Source: CAYWCV01 sp964629885 (GTDB lineage Bacteria; Bacteroidota; Rhodothermia; Balneolales; CAYWCV01). From it: a stretch of 64,000 bases of DNA. The notes under the pieces were generated by a model. It made no database searches. It was given only the letters and a program-made list of their open reading frames with translations, and was not told where the DNA came from. Every line of letters begins with the position of its first letter. Positions within the stretch are counted from its first letter, which is position 1. The stretch is from the NCBI GenBank assembly GCA_964629885.1, contig CAZVRJ010000003.1, forward strand, positions 38,806 to 102,805, given 5' to 3'. Of this stretch, positions 19,252-28,238 are shown one piece after another. A program made the position numbers and the translations under genes.

Positions 19252-20613
19252 ATGAGCGAATCTCGTTTTTCTTGGGAAATGGTCGTCACTGGAGTCTTGT
19301 TGACGGTCCTCGCTATTATAATCGTCGATTCTAACGGCAACAACAGCAATTCAAATATAGGGTCATCCGTTGCTTTTAACGGTCAATACCTCGACGTTCC
19401 ACAGGCACCTACGCCGCCAAATGCGCCGCAACTTCAGCGCGAAGTGCTGGTGCGAGTCGAAATGGAGGAGCTGGCACAAGCTACCAATGCTGACGTCATA
19501 AGAGCTCAGGCTGAGGCCTTTTCAAGCATAGAGGGCACACACAACGTTAAGGAGGTGCTGGCACGCCTAGAAACGCTTAGGATTGGTGAGTCACAATTTA
19601 TATCGGCCGAGGTGGCCAAGAGCATCCAAAGCCAGCTCGACGCTGCACAGGCAGCCATTGCGTCGGTCAGCACAAATAACGAAACCCTGAATTTCAACTT
19701 CGATGGCAAACAGATGGTTGTTTCGAAGACAATTCCCGCGGCTCATAGTCGATATGACAAAGGACTCGTCATAAAAGAGGATGTGTTTTCGGCAGCTTCA
19801 CTGAAGGATGTGCATCTGAAGACCGTTGGCGGCAACATCCACATCACTGGTGGAAACGACAATCAGGTTCGCATTCGTATCATAGCAACCGGCCGCGATG
19901 CCACCATCGACAAAGTGAATGAGCGATATGAGGTCAAACTAGGTAGATCTGGCAACGAACTGGTTGCCGAAGTGAACCAAAAAAGTCGTGGGCTATTGAG
20001 CAGTGTCTGGAACAACAATAATATTAGCATGAACATCATCGTCGAAACTCCGAGCGACATGCAGTTCAACGCCCGAACAAGCGGCGGCAACATCGAAGCC
20101 AGTTCACTTAACGGTAAGCAATATCTGAAAACTAGCGGTGGCAATGTTCGTCTCGATGCAATGACCGGAAACGGTGAAATAGCTACCAGTGGCGGCAATA
20201 TTACCGCTAAAGATCTTGACGGGGCCTTCACTCTTACAACATCGGGTGGCAACATGAATTTCGAGCGTTGCTCGGGTGCAATTTCGGCCAAAACAAGCGG
20301 TGGCAACATTACACTCGACTTTTTGAATGGAAGCCTCGACGCCAAAACAAGCGGCGGCAACATTCGCGCAACACTCCATACGGTCGACAACAACGTCAAC
20401 CTTTCGACAAGCGCCGGGACCATAACAATTAATCTGCCTGAGACCGCATCCTGCAACTTGATGGCTAGGGGTGGATCGGTTAATGTGGACAAAAGCTTTA
20501 ATACAGACGGTGTCATTAAACGCGATGAGGTGGATGTCCGCATGAATGGTGGTGGACCCATCGTGAATGCACGCACCAGTGCTGGTTCTGTAAATATTAC
20601 CAAACTCAGATAA
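19252..20613 (+). CDS. DUF4097-type beta-repeat (putative adhesin-like) membrane-anchored protein
   Basis: N-terminal transmembrane anchor (about residues 9-26). A low-complexity Asn/Pro linker and a coiled-coil-prone region (65-145) follow. The C-terminal two-thirds is a right-handed beta-helix-like ladder of short repeats centred on TSGGNI/TSGGNV, about 6-7 rungs between residues ~275 and 380. This is the hallmark of DUF4097/DUF4098 proteins, sometimes called putative adhesins although their function is unproven. In other Bacteroidota such genes often accompany anti-sigma or envelope-stress loci. Here the neighbours are the divergent histidine kinase gene and mnmD, which starts 2 bp after the stop and is probably co-transcribed. 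The fold call is fairly secure; the function is not known. Confidence 0.82.
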   Translation: MSESRFSWEMVVTGVLLTVLAIIIVDSNGNNSNSNIGSSVAFNGQYLDVPQAPTPPNAPQLQREVLVRVEMEELAQATNADVIRAQAEAFSSIEGTHNVKEVLARLETLRIGESQFISAEVAKSIQSQLDAAQAAIASVSTNNETLNFNFDGKQMVVSKTIPAAHSRYDKGLVIKEDVFSAASLKDVHLKTVGGNIHITGGNDNQVRIRIIATGRDATIDKVNERYEVKLGRSGNELVAEVNQKSRGLLSSVWNNNNISMNIIVETPSDMQFNARTSGGNIEASSLNGKQYLKTSGGNVRLDAMTGNGEIATSGGNITAKDLDGAFTLTTSGGNMNFERCSGAISAKTSGGNITLDFLNGSLDAKTSGGNIRATLHTVDNNVNLSTSAGTITINLPETASCNLMARGGSVNVDKSFNTDGVIKRDEVDVRMNGGGPIVNARTSAGSVNITKLR

Positions 20614-20615
20614 CG

Positions 20616-21392
20616 ATGGCCCACAACGGCGAGTTCGAGATTCAGACTACTGGCGATGGATCTCACACGCTGTATTCGCACAGGTTTGGCCAACAGTACC
20701 ACGATTCGAATGGTGCCATCGACGAAAGTCGTCATGTGTTCTTGCAATACGGCAGTTTCGACGAGCGCATCCGAAATAACGAGGATGTCCACATCCTTGA
20801 AATCGGGTTTGGTACCTCACTCAACCTGCTGTTGGTAGCCGATGCGCTCATTTCAGCGAAATCGTCATCAAAGGTCAGTTTCACTAGTATAGAGGGATTT
20901 CCACTTGACCCCGAAACAGCGTCTTTGCTGAACTACGCCGTCCATTTGCCCACACTACCCGATCCGAGCATTGTCAAAACAATCTTTTCAGCGATAAAAC
21001 CTGGATTCAACTCGTTCAACATTCTATCCAATCTTGAGTTGAATCTATACGTGGGGATGTACGGTTCATTCGAATTCCCACCCCATCCCATCGATGTGGT
21101 CTTCTTCGATGCTTTTTCCCCTAAGGCGAATCCGGAGCTTTGGAAGTCGGCAGTTTTTAAAGACATCATTGACCATGCCGCACCTGGCTGTGTATTGGCA
21201 ACCTATTGTGCCGCCGTTTCTGCCAGAGCAGCTATGTGTCATGCAGGCTGGCATGTGTCTCGTGGTCCAGGCGTTAAGACCAGACGCGAAATGACGATTG
21301 CGTCGAACGATGCCAACAAACTCATCCCACATCCGAGGGTTAACGAATTGCGCTATGCCGAGCGTTACGCCAATGGCGATTTCATGAGTTGA
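20616..21392 (+). CDS. mnmD: tRNA (mnm5s2U34)-methyltransferase MnmD
   Basis: SAM-dependent methyltransferase that completes the 5-methylaminomethyl modification of the wobble uridine in certain tRNAs. The stand-alone MnmD form is common in Bacteroidota, whereas E. coli has the MnmC fusion. It begins with a typical region (DGSHTLYSHRFGQQYHDSNGA), a Rossmann SAM loop (ILEIGFGTSLNLLL), and the family's catalytic-region motif VVFFDAFSPKANPELW. C-terminal VKTRREMTIA also matches. Length of 258 is close to other stand-alone members. The gene begins 2 bp after the DUF4097 gene, and its 3' end overlaps the convergent helicase gene by 11 bp. Confidence 0.9.
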   Translation: MAHNGEFEIQTTGDGSHTLYSHRFGQQYHDSNGAIDESRHVFLQYGSFDERIRNNEDVHILEIGFGTSLNLLLVADALISAKSSSKVSFTSIEGFPLDPETASLLNYAVHLPTLPDPSIVKTIFSAIKPGFNSFNILSNLELNLYVGMYGSFEFPPHPIDVVFFDAFSPKANPELWKSAVFKDIIDHAAPGCVLATYCAAVSARAAMCHAGWHVSRGPGVKTRREMTIASNDANKLIPHPRVNELRYAERYANGDFMS

Positions 21393-23331
21393 GTTCCGAC
21401 GCTTTCTCCATGAGCCTGCCGAGAAACTTGCTCTGATACACGGCCCTAATATGTCTCATATCGGCAACGAGTATAAGCCGGTCTTTGGCTCTCGATAAGG
21501 CCACATTTAAAAGCCTTGGCACACTGAGGCCATTTATATCCTCATCGAACGGCCTTACCGTATAGTGGCGCACTCGTCCATACTGCGTTAGCTCACCTGT
21601 CATGACGGTGTCAAAAATTATCACCCTTTTCTCACGACCTTGATACGTGTGGATGGTGCCGACCTCAACTCCGTCGAGCCCTCGCTCACGCAACCATTTC
21701 CTATATGAGTACACCCCCGCCCTAAAGGGTACGATCACTCCAATATCCTCCAATCGAAGCCCAGATTCAACGACGTAGCGGCGAATAACATCTGTAACCA
21801 GTTGCCCGTGAACCTTGTTCTCTGGCTGGAATCCACGCCCGCCTTCCTTCTTTTCTAATACTGGCGAAAAATCTGCACTGTCGATGAGCCTGACCGATGC
21901 CGATCGACCCTCAGTGGCCTGAATCCGTTCATCGCTCGATTTAAGCCTCCCCTCATAGAAAACGGATGATATCAACCCGGCCATATCGTCGCGCATACGA
22001 TATTGAATATCAAAAAAGCTTGTAAAGGATGGATACGTATCATGCCATTTGAATAGATCGGAGGTATTTTTTGCACCAGAAATACTCGAAAAAGCATCCT
22101 CTTCCAAATATGCACGGGCATCGGCATCCTGAGTGATGGCAATTGGCGGCAACTGCATCGGGTCGCCAGCAATGACAATCGAAGCGTTAGATTTTGATGC
22201 CAATGCCATGATGTAGGGTAATGAGGCCATTGAAGCTTCGTCGATTACCACCATATCGAAACGTAGGTTGGCAAACAAGTCGGATGTACACACCCTCGCC
22301 AATGTAGTGCACACGAGTTTCTTCGTTCGAAGTAACACCAACTCATTTGGAACGTAGGGTTCCTCAATACGATCTTCAATCGACTCAAGTCCACCCCAAG
22401 ACTCTAGGCGCTCTGAAAGCTGCCCCAGCCGTTCCCTAACAGTGGCATCAACAGCATGTCCATCGCGAAGTTGCTTATCGGCCCGTTCACTGATCAACTT
22501 GTATTCATCGATTACTTGTCGGAAATAGGCAAACTGCTCCATCCGTTTCTGAACCAACCCCTCGACCTGACTGCCGAAATAACACTGTCGTAAATCATGA
22601 TCATCGAGCGCAGGCTCTCCAAATCGGGTCACCTGATCGATGAGTTTTTCATATCCCAACGACCGAAGTGCCTGTAAGGCACTCATACATCCCACATCGA
22701 CAGCCCTGTTAGTATTGGATGCAAACAAAACCGACTTTCCGTACAGCACGGCATTTGCCATGACATACCCGAGGGTGCTCGTTTTTCCAGTGCCAGGAGG
22801 TCCCCATATGAAGCTCACAGGCATGTCGAGGCTTTTTTGAACCGCTTCTGCTTGGTTAGAGTTGAGATTTCCGTCATCGACGGCAACTAACCCCTCGTCG
22901 AGCGACTTGAGCTGCTCAGGGTGCCAGATCGATTCCATCATTCCATACTCGGCGTCCTTACTTGTCAGGCGCACTAACGACTCCCTAACTTTTCGCAAGA
23001 CGAAGTCGTTCTCCCATTCGATGGCAAGGTCTTTGATAGCCTCCCCTTTATCGTGGTCGAACCTCAGCGTCACAAAATCGGCATCGGTTGTTACAACAGG
23101 GATGCTGACGGCACTTTCACCAATGGTAGTCTTGACCGATTCAGCAAACCGAAGCGACTGTGTTGCCGTCCTGAACTTGTAGTCGAACTGCTCGTCAGTA
23201 CCCGATCTGGGCTGATACTCACCGTTCGACAATACTTCGGAAGATGGGTTTTGTAATACCGCTTCGATTTCTAGATCAAGAGCTTGTAATGCCTCCGTCA
23301 CCCTGAGTCGGGCTTTCTTTGATAGTTCCAT
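21382..23331 (-). CDS. Superfamily 1 DNA/RNA helicase (UPF1/IGHMBP2-like)
   Basis: ATP-dependent helicase of the UPF1-like SF1B group. Visible motifs are Walker A WGPPGTGKTST (K183), Walker B VVIDEASMAS, motif III AGDPMQLPPI, motif IV/V elements (VGTIHTYQGREK) and motif VI LNVALSRAKDRLILVAD. The start is placed at the ATG at 23331 (MELSKKARLRV); a GTG 15 bp upstream is also possible. The N-terminal ~160 residues are the beta-barrel-like region of this family. The length of 649 is normal for bacterial IGHMBP2-type proteins. The gene stands alone on the minus strand, with its 3' end overlapping mnmD by 11 bp. RNA or DNA preference cannot be decided. Confidence 0.92.
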   Translation of the reverse strand: MELSKKARLRVTEALQALDLEIEAVLQNPSSEVLSNGEYQPRSGTDEQFDYKFRTATQSLRFAESVKTTIGESAVSIPVVTTDADFVTLRFDHDKGEAIKDLAIEWENDFVLRKVRESLVRLTSKDAEYGMMESIWHPEQLKSLDEGLVAVDDGNLNSNQAEAVQKSLDMPVSFIWGPPGTGKTSTLGYVMANAVLYGKSVLFASNTNRAVDVGCMSALQALRSLGYEKLIDQVTRFGEPALDDHDLRQCYFGSQVEGLVQKRMEQFAYFRQVIDEYKLISERADKQLRDGHAVDATVRERLGQLSERLESWGGLESIEDRIEEPYVPNELVLLRTKKLVCTTLARVCTSDLFANLRFDMVVIDEASMASLPYIMALASKSNASIVIAGDPMQLPPIAITQDADARAYLEEDAFSSISGAKNTSDLFKWHDTYPSFTSFFDIQYRMRDDMAGLISSVFYEGRLKSSDERIQATEGRSASVRLIDSADFSPVLEKKEGGRGFQPENKVHGQLVTDVIRRYVVESGLRLEDIGVIVPFRAGVYSYRKWLRERGLDGVEVGTIHTYQGREKRVIIFDTVMTGELTQYGRVRHYTVRPFDEDINGLSVPRLLNVALSRAKDRLILVADMRHIRAVYQSKFLGRLMEKASELNS

Positions 23332-23502
23332 ACCTATAAGATACACGCCAATAGGTGTTCCTTACGCCTAGCAGTAAAAAAACTAGCATTTTCATGTGAG
23401 GGTATAAGGCATTGCATCACATGAAGGTGCGATTTCAGCAATTCCGATTCTGCCTTATCGTTCTTACAGTAACCGGAAACGGAAACCTTTAACGCCACGA
23501 CC

Positions 23503-24063
23503 ATGAGAAACTACTTTCTTACCCTCACCATCCTTGCCACATTTGGCATACTTGGGTTTGCTTCATCTGCTTCGGCCAACGTGGCGAATCAAGCAGACCC
23601 TAAAATCAGAATCGGAAGCGCGAACATCCACATTGTATTCAACAACGGCATCCGTTACGAGCGCTTCTACTACTACCCAGGATATGACGTCTACTACTCC
23701 TATCACAGCAATCGGTATTACTGGTATGAAAGGGGCAGGTGGTACAATGCTCGCAAGCTGCCAATAGACTATCGCTACATCGTTCGCGAGCGCTACATCG
23801 TGATTTCGGCACGCCACGACCGTCCTTGGACCTATCACGACACCCGCTGGCGCTACGACAAGCGCAACGATCGTTGGGACCGCCGCGACGACCGCAGAGG
23901 CGACAGACGCGATGATCGCTGGGACCGCCGCGACGACCGCAGAGGCGACGGACGCGATGATCGCTGGGACCGCCGCGACGATAGGCGCGATGACCGCAGA
24001 GATGACAGACGCGACGACCGTCGCGATGATCGCAGAAACGACAACAATCGTCGTCGCAACTAA
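23503..24063 (+). CDS. Exported Tyr-rich protein with Arg/Asp tandem-repeat tail
   Basis: A signal peptide (1-25, ending SASAN) is followed by a ~90-residue folded segment rich in Tyr, Trp and Arg (YYYPGYDVYY, YWYERGRWYNARKLP). The last ~65 residues are almost wholly Arg and Asp in 15-residue units of the pattern WDRRDDRRGDRRDDR, decaying to RDDRRDDR. The tail is strongly zwitterionic and probably disordered. Similar Arg/Asp-tailed YXWY-type proteins occur in many Bacteroidota and Proteobacteria without known function. An efficient terminator follows. Upstream, 171 bp separates it from the divergent helicase gene. A role in binding nucleic acid, metal or envelope surface would be speculation. 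Confidence 0.8.
   Translation: MRNYFLTLTILATFGILGFASSASANVANQADPKIRIGSANIHIVFNNGIRYERFYYYPGYDVYYSYHSNRYYWYERGRWYNARKLPIDYRYIVRERYIVISARHDRPWTYHDTRWRYDKRNDRWDRRDDRRGDRRDDRWDRRDDRRGDGRDDRWDRRDDRRDDRRDDRRDDRRDDRRNDNNRRRN
23875..24050 (+). repeat. 45-bp in-gene tandem repeat (Arg/Asp tail)
   Basis: TGGGACCGCCGCGACGA recurs at 23875, 23920 and 23965, exactly 45 bp apart. The first two units differ at few bases and the third breaks down after about 17 bp into shorter CGCGATGAC-like units up to 24050. The period is a multiple of three, so copy-number change keeps the frame. Confidence 0.9.
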
Positions 24064-24085
24064 CTCCTAGTTAGCTTATATACCT

Positions 24086-24116
24086 GGGCGGCCCTTAACG
24101 GGGTCGCCCTTTTTTT
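24086..24116 (+). terminator. Rho-independent terminator after the Arg/Asp-repeat gene
   Basis: GGGCGGCCC and GGGGTCGCCC form a stem with a small loop (24086-24109), followed at once by seven T residues (24110-24116). It sits between two convergent genes: it ends the plus-strand gene 22 bp after its stop and abuts the stop codon of the AsmA-like gene. Confidence 0.9.
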
Positions 24117-24118
24117 GT

Positions 24119-27100
24119 CTAGTTATTTCTGCGAAACAAGTTCTGCAAACGCTGCCGTGCCTCATCTTCCAAGGAATTCACTTGCCGTTTAACGTAGTCG
24201 TCGACGAGGAGTTTAACAGCATCTTGATTGAGAGCTACTTGTGGGTTCGTATAGGTGCCACTAATGATAAGCGGCAAGACGATCGAGCTGTCGGGACGCA
24301 CCAATGCCTCTATGGCCTCGCGTGGCAAGATGCTAGTTAGCGTACTGGTGTATCTCCTTGGGAGGTAAATACGTGTCTGATATGTTATCTCCTGGGTTGT
24401 CAGGTTCTCCGTTCCATCTAGCTCAAAAGTGAACTCCCGGGCTGTAATTCGCATCTCTTGTAAATTCAGGAGCGATTGACCGATAACATAATTCGTGGTC
24501 CACGCATTTAAGCCTATATCCTTTAACTCAGGTATCTTCAAAAAGTCGGCGATTTTGTTCTGGACGGGGTGATTTCGGAATCGGACCTCCGTCATGCCTA
24601 TGCTTCCCACCGCCTGCGTTGTTGCCGTCTCTGGATTAAGGTAGGAGTCGAGTGCCGTCTTGTAGCTCGTGTCGAAATTGATTCCCCCACTTAAAAATTC
24701 GTGGATGCGTGTGTTCTTGCCAAACACTGGGAAGTCTTTAAAGAATGTCTCTATGCGAATGTCTTGAAGCTGACCCGCAAAATCGAGCAAGGATGCACGT
24801 GGATTCAGAACGTCGAATGTAAACGCGCCGCGAATACTGCCTCCAAAGAGATTGAATGAGCCATTCCTCATAATTATTCGCTTAGGCGTCGACTCAATGG
24901 TGGTTTTAAGGTTTGTGACAGGGCTCGCAAATACGACCATCGAGTCGATGTCTGCCGTTAATTTCGAATTGACATTCGGCAACACCAAGATGATCTCATC
25001 TTCGCTGCCCGACATCGGATAGATCTCGTCAAGGTTAAGAAAATGGCTCTTGAAGTTACCGACCAGCTCAGCCGGCGTGGTGTTCGGCTTGTCGCTAAAT
25101 AATGCCATATATCGGATCATGGATCCGTTAATGTCAACATCCGACGACCCTATGTTAAAATTCAGCTGCTCAACATTCGCCCGCTGTTCGGTAAACTTGA
25201 GCTTGGCCTGAAGCGCCGTTATAGGCTTGGGTAATGAGTCGTGGTCTATCGTGACATTATTCAAGTCCAAGTCGCCAACGAAATGGAGATCCTCAAATGT
25301 ATATATCGGCCCCTTTAACGTCAGGTTACTTATGGCCTGACCTTGAAGCGATTTGATCAGTGGATCGAGGTGGATGTAATCGCCGGCTTCGGCCAGATTG
25401 AACGTAGTTCGTATAGTGATGTCGGATATCGGATTGCTTCCTAGATAATTAAGAATGGAGCCTTGGGCGTTAACTCGATTTGATCCGGCGCGTAGTGATG
25501 CCTCATCAAAAAAGATTCGTTGATTCGATATTGTACCGTTGAAGCGGATGTCCTCAAATGGACGCGATCCTAGCGACTTGTATGCCAGATAGCCATCCTG
25601 AAGTTGAACCTTACCACTAGCATTCACTTTTTCTAGGTCTCTGTATGTTCCTTTTGCCACTCCTTGCGCGGTCATTTTGCCTCGCATCGCTAGGGTATCC
25701 TCACTAATTGGGTAATACTCCTTTAGTGTTGCCAAATCTGCAAAGAAATCGAACTCGAGATCAAACGACGTACGGTTGGTGTCGAGCGGTTGCAACACTG
25801 TTCCTGTCAAGCTCAGCCTGTTGTCTCCTGCTCGTGCACGGAAATCCTGAACGAGCATCCTATCCCTTGTGGTCTGAACTTCGATGAACATATCTTCAAA
25901 TGGTCTAGCAACGTCAGCATACTTCAAGAAGCCATCTTTTAGCAAGAAGTTGGCATCAAAACGTCCACTGGCGAGATCGGATAATAATGCATCAATGTCG
26001 GCGTCCACATTAAGCTTGCCTCTCATCTGCTCAATGCCCGATTGCTTGATGTCGTAAAAGTCCTTAACGGTGCCCAAATCTAGGTCGGCGAGGACATTCA
26101 TGATAAGCGTGCCTTTTTTTGAATCAAGTGGATTCCGGATTACGCCTTTACCCTCAATTTTGTTCGCACCTGCATTGGCTCGCAAGTCGCTCAAATCGAT
26201 GAGGTCGTTGGTAGCCGTAAACTGAAGATTGATGTTCTGGATGGCCGTAGGCAAATTTTTGTCCTTGAGGTACCCGTCCTGAATCGATGCCTTCAAATCG
26301 AATTGTGGCAGATTGTTATCTGTCCATTCGCCCAAAACCGTTCCTTCAATGTTAAAAGCACCTCTCGATTCGTAGTTTGCGAACTGCGCACGGGTATCAG
26401 GAGGCAGCAAATTCAAGAGTTCCGAGAAGTCGGATGAGCTGCTTGCCAGTTTAAGATCTAACATCAAAGCTTCCGACCAGTTAGATAGCATTCCAGTCAA
26501 ACCAAGGCGGAAATCGCCAAATAACAAGTTTCCAGCATTTAACGATACCGTTTCGTTGTCGAGATCAATCACAGACTCCTGCTCCAATCCCAGCGAAAAG
26601 TTCGATACTATGTTGCTTCCCTTGCTATCGATTGACATGCCTGCGACACGCGCGTTGAAGGTGCTGTTTATCACATCGGCGAGCTGCAGAGTCGCATCCA
26701 AATTTAGTTGAGGCACTACAACAAGAAGAGTGTCCGGTTTGTTGTTGTAAGTGACGATCGCTTCATTCAACACGATTCGCCTTAGATCTATCTCCCATCC
26801 TTGCTGATCTGCCCCGACATCCGTAGTGTCGTTGAGCGCATCCATAATTGGATCTAGATTCGTAGTACCATCCTCGAAAACTATATACGAAATGTTGGGT
26901 TTGTCGATCTGCAATCGAGCTATGTCGAGTTTATTCGAAAAAAGTGGGAAGATCTTGACAGCAAACGCCATCGACTCCATGTCTTGCAATGGCTTATCAA
27001 GGGTGTCGCCAAAAGCTAGTCCCCGAACTTCAACACTTGCCGACGGGAAGTGCCTGAACAGGCTGAGCGACATTGATGATGCGGTGACTTCTGTTCCCAG

Positions 27101-27226
27101 CGTTTCGGACGCTATCGGTAGAAAGATCGATTTTAGCCTTGCGTCGGTGAAGTAAATGTATGCCCCTGCAATGGCAATGATGAATAGAGCTATGAGCCCT
27201 ATTGCTATGTTTCGAAACAATTTCAT
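24119..27226 (-). CDS. AsmA-like outer-membrane-biogenesis protein
   Basis: Very large protein (1036 residues) with one N-terminal membrane anchor (about 8-26) and a long repetitive beta-rich body. It resembles the AsmA/TamB/YhdP group, now thought to form periplasmic grooves that shuttle phospholipids to the outer membrane. Recurrent blocks of ...LSLTGTVLQPL... and ...VNAQGSILNYLG... type, alternating with DLEFDFFADL-like strands, fit this fold. The C-terminal part (GGSIRGAFTFDV to VALNQDAVKLLVDDYVKRQ) matches the AsmA C-terminal domain style. I chose the ATG at 27226, which directly precedes the hydrophobic anchor and has AGAGG upstream; an earlier ATG at 27262 is in frame. The GntR gene lies upstream on the same strand, with a palindrome between them. 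Confidence 0.85.
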   Translation of the reverse strand: MKLFRNIAIGLIALFIIAIAGAYIYFTDARLKSIFLPIASETLGTEVTASSMSLSLFRHFPSASVEVRGLAFGDTLDKPLQDMESMAFAVKIFPLFSNKLDIARLQIDKPNISYIVFEDGTTNLDPIMDALNDTTDVGADQQGWEIDLRRIVLNEAIVTYNNKPDTLLVVVPQLNLDATLQLADVINSTFNARVAGMSIDSKGSNIVSNFSLGLEQESVIDLDNETVSLNAGNLLFGDFRLGLTGMLSNWSEALMLDLKLASSSSDFSELLNLLPPDTRAQFANYESRGAFNIEGTVLGEWTDNNLPQFDLKASIQDGYLKDKNLPTAIQNINLQFTATNDLIDLSDLRANAGANKIEGKGVIRNPLDSKKGTLIMNVLADLDLGTVKDFYDIKQSGIEQMRGKLNVDADIDALLSDLASGRFDANFLLKDGFLKYADVARPFEDMFIEVQTTRDRMLVQDFRARAGDNRLSLTGTVLQPLDTNRTSFDLEFDFFADLATLKEYYPISEDTLAMRGKMTAQGVAKGTYRDLEKVNASGKVQLQDGYLAYKSLGSRPFEDIRFNGTISNQRIFFDEASLRAGSNRVNAQGSILNYLGSNPISDITIRTTFNLAEAGDYIHLDPLIKSLQGQAISNLTLKGPIYTFEDLHFVGDLDLNNVTIDHDSLPKPITALQAKLKFTEQRANVEQLNFNIGSSDVDINGSMIRYMALFSDKPNTTPAELVGNFKSHFLNLDEIYPMSGSEDEIILVLPNVNSKLTADIDSMVVFASPVTNLKTTIESTPKRIIMRNGSFNLFGGSIRGAFTFDVLNPRASLLDFAGQLQDIRIETFFKDFPVFGKNTRIHEFLSGGINFDTSYKTALDSYLNPETATTQAVGSIGMTEVRFRNHPVQNKIADFLKIPELKDIGLNAWTTNYVIGQSLLNLQEMRITAREFTFELDGTENLTTQEITYQTRIYLPRRYTSTLTSILPREAIEALVRPDSSIVLPLIISGTYTNPQVALNQDAVKLLVDDYVKRQVNSLEDEARQRLQNLFRRNN

Positions 27227-27253
27227 GATGTTAACCTCTTGAATCCCCTGCAT

Positions 27254-27268
27254 TGAGTACAATACTCA
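27254..27268. promoter_or_regulatory. Candidate GntR-type operator palindrome
   Basis: TGAGTA-CAA-TACTCA is a perfect inverted repeat with 6-nt arms and a 3-nt centre. It lies between the end of the GntR gene (27283) and the start of the AsmA-like gene (27226). GntR-family operators usually contain GT...AC half-sites, which this has (GTAcaaTAC). No second copy was seen upstream of the GntR gene itself. Confidence 0.4.
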
Positions 27269-27282
27269 TCTAATTGAACCTC

Positions 27283-28176
27283 TCATTGATCCCATAGTTC
27301 CGCCCGAATGGATGTAAGGCTTGGTTCTGCAATTGCATAGCGCCAAGCTACTCTGCGTTTCTCGGGTACTAGCTTTTCAACGAGTGAAGCAGCCATTGTA
27401 GTGTAAATCACTAGATCTACGTCCCTGACAAACAAAGGCAGCGACTTACCATACACCGCACCTGCCATGATCGTGCCAGGATACTTCAACGTCGATTTGA
27501 GTTCTTCTACGATAATTGGGATGGTAGATTCCTCGGTGGTTACGATACCAATTCCATCCAAAACAGGATAATCGGCAAGTGTAAGCAGCATATCAGGATC
27601 GGGAGTGTAGACAATAGGTATCAATAGCATGTCTTCGTGTTCCATCCGCAATGATCTAATCATGGTGACTGGCACAAATAGAGCATCATAATTGGCAAAA
27701 CGCGTCTCTTGTTCAAGCGTCAAGATATCGCTCGAAACCCCCACCTGCTGCTTGATAGCACGAGATAATTGATCGCCCACCTCTTTGTTTGATGCAACCA
27801 TCGCACACGATTGCAAGCGTTCTGGCCAATCGACAAACCGGAGTTGCTCCTCGAAGATCGACTCGATTTCGTCTTCATTCAAGCCATATCCAATCAATTC
27901 TTCGAGTAACTGTCTCATTTTGGATGCCCCAGTTTCAAGTCGTTCCGACTTGTCGAGATGCACGTTCTGGCGGATCACCACAAATCCGCGTCCCGTCTCG
28001 CCGCGTAACAACCCCTCCACTTCGAGTTGGTGGTATGCTTTTCTGACCGTATGGAAACTCGCGCCCAATTGCTTCCCTAACACCCTGGTCGATGGCAATA
28101 CCTCTCCAACCTGAAACTGCTTTGTGGCAACCATCAGGCGGATTCGGTCGGCGATGTGTTTGGCAGAAGAAATCAA
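27283..28176 (-). CDS. GntR-family transcriptional regulator
   Basis: DNA-binding repressor or activator with an N-terminal winged helix of GntR type (residues 1-70): GEVLPSTRVLGKQLGASFHTVRKAYHQLEVEGLL then the wing GETGRGFVV, here cited as two parts of one helix-turn-helix. The C-terminal ~200 residues are alpha/beta and do not look like the FadR helical domain, a UTRA domain or an aminotransferase. They resemble a periplasmic-binding-like sensor core (for example SSDILTLEQE and LLIPIVYTPDPD segments), so a small-molecule ligand is likely. The AsmA-like gene lies 57 bp downstream behind a palindrome. I infer local control of that gene; the ligand is unknown. Confidence 0.85.
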   Translation of the reverse strand: MISSAKHIADRIRLMVATKQFQVGEVLPSTRVLGKQLGASFHTVRKAYHQLEVEGLLRGETGRGFVVIRQNVHLDKSERLETGASKMRQLLEELIGYGLNEDEIESIFEEQLRFVDWPERLQSCAMVASNKEVGDQLSRAIKQQVGVSSDILTLEQETRFANYDALFVPVTMIRSLRMEHEDMLLIPIVYTPDPDMLLTLADYPVLDGIGIVTTEESTIPIIVEELKSTLKYPGTIMAGAVYGKSLPLFVRDVDLVIYTTMAASLVEKLVPEKRRVAWRYAIAEPSLTSIRAELWDQ

Positions 28177-28238
28177 CTAAAAGGGACAAGTTAGAAGGTT
28201 GATGGTAAAAGGTTCGTTTTTAAATAGGACATACCGAA

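Noticed and set aside
19863..20792. 309-codon antisense frame over the DUF4097 gene
   Set aside because: It is the complement of the repetitive TSGGN coding repeats and lacks any protein-like pattern of its own.
23357..23367. GTTCCTTACGC shared with the region near 28656, both upstream of minus-strand genes
   Set aside because: Only 11 bases shared by two unrelated genes; too short to separate from chance without a genome-wide count.
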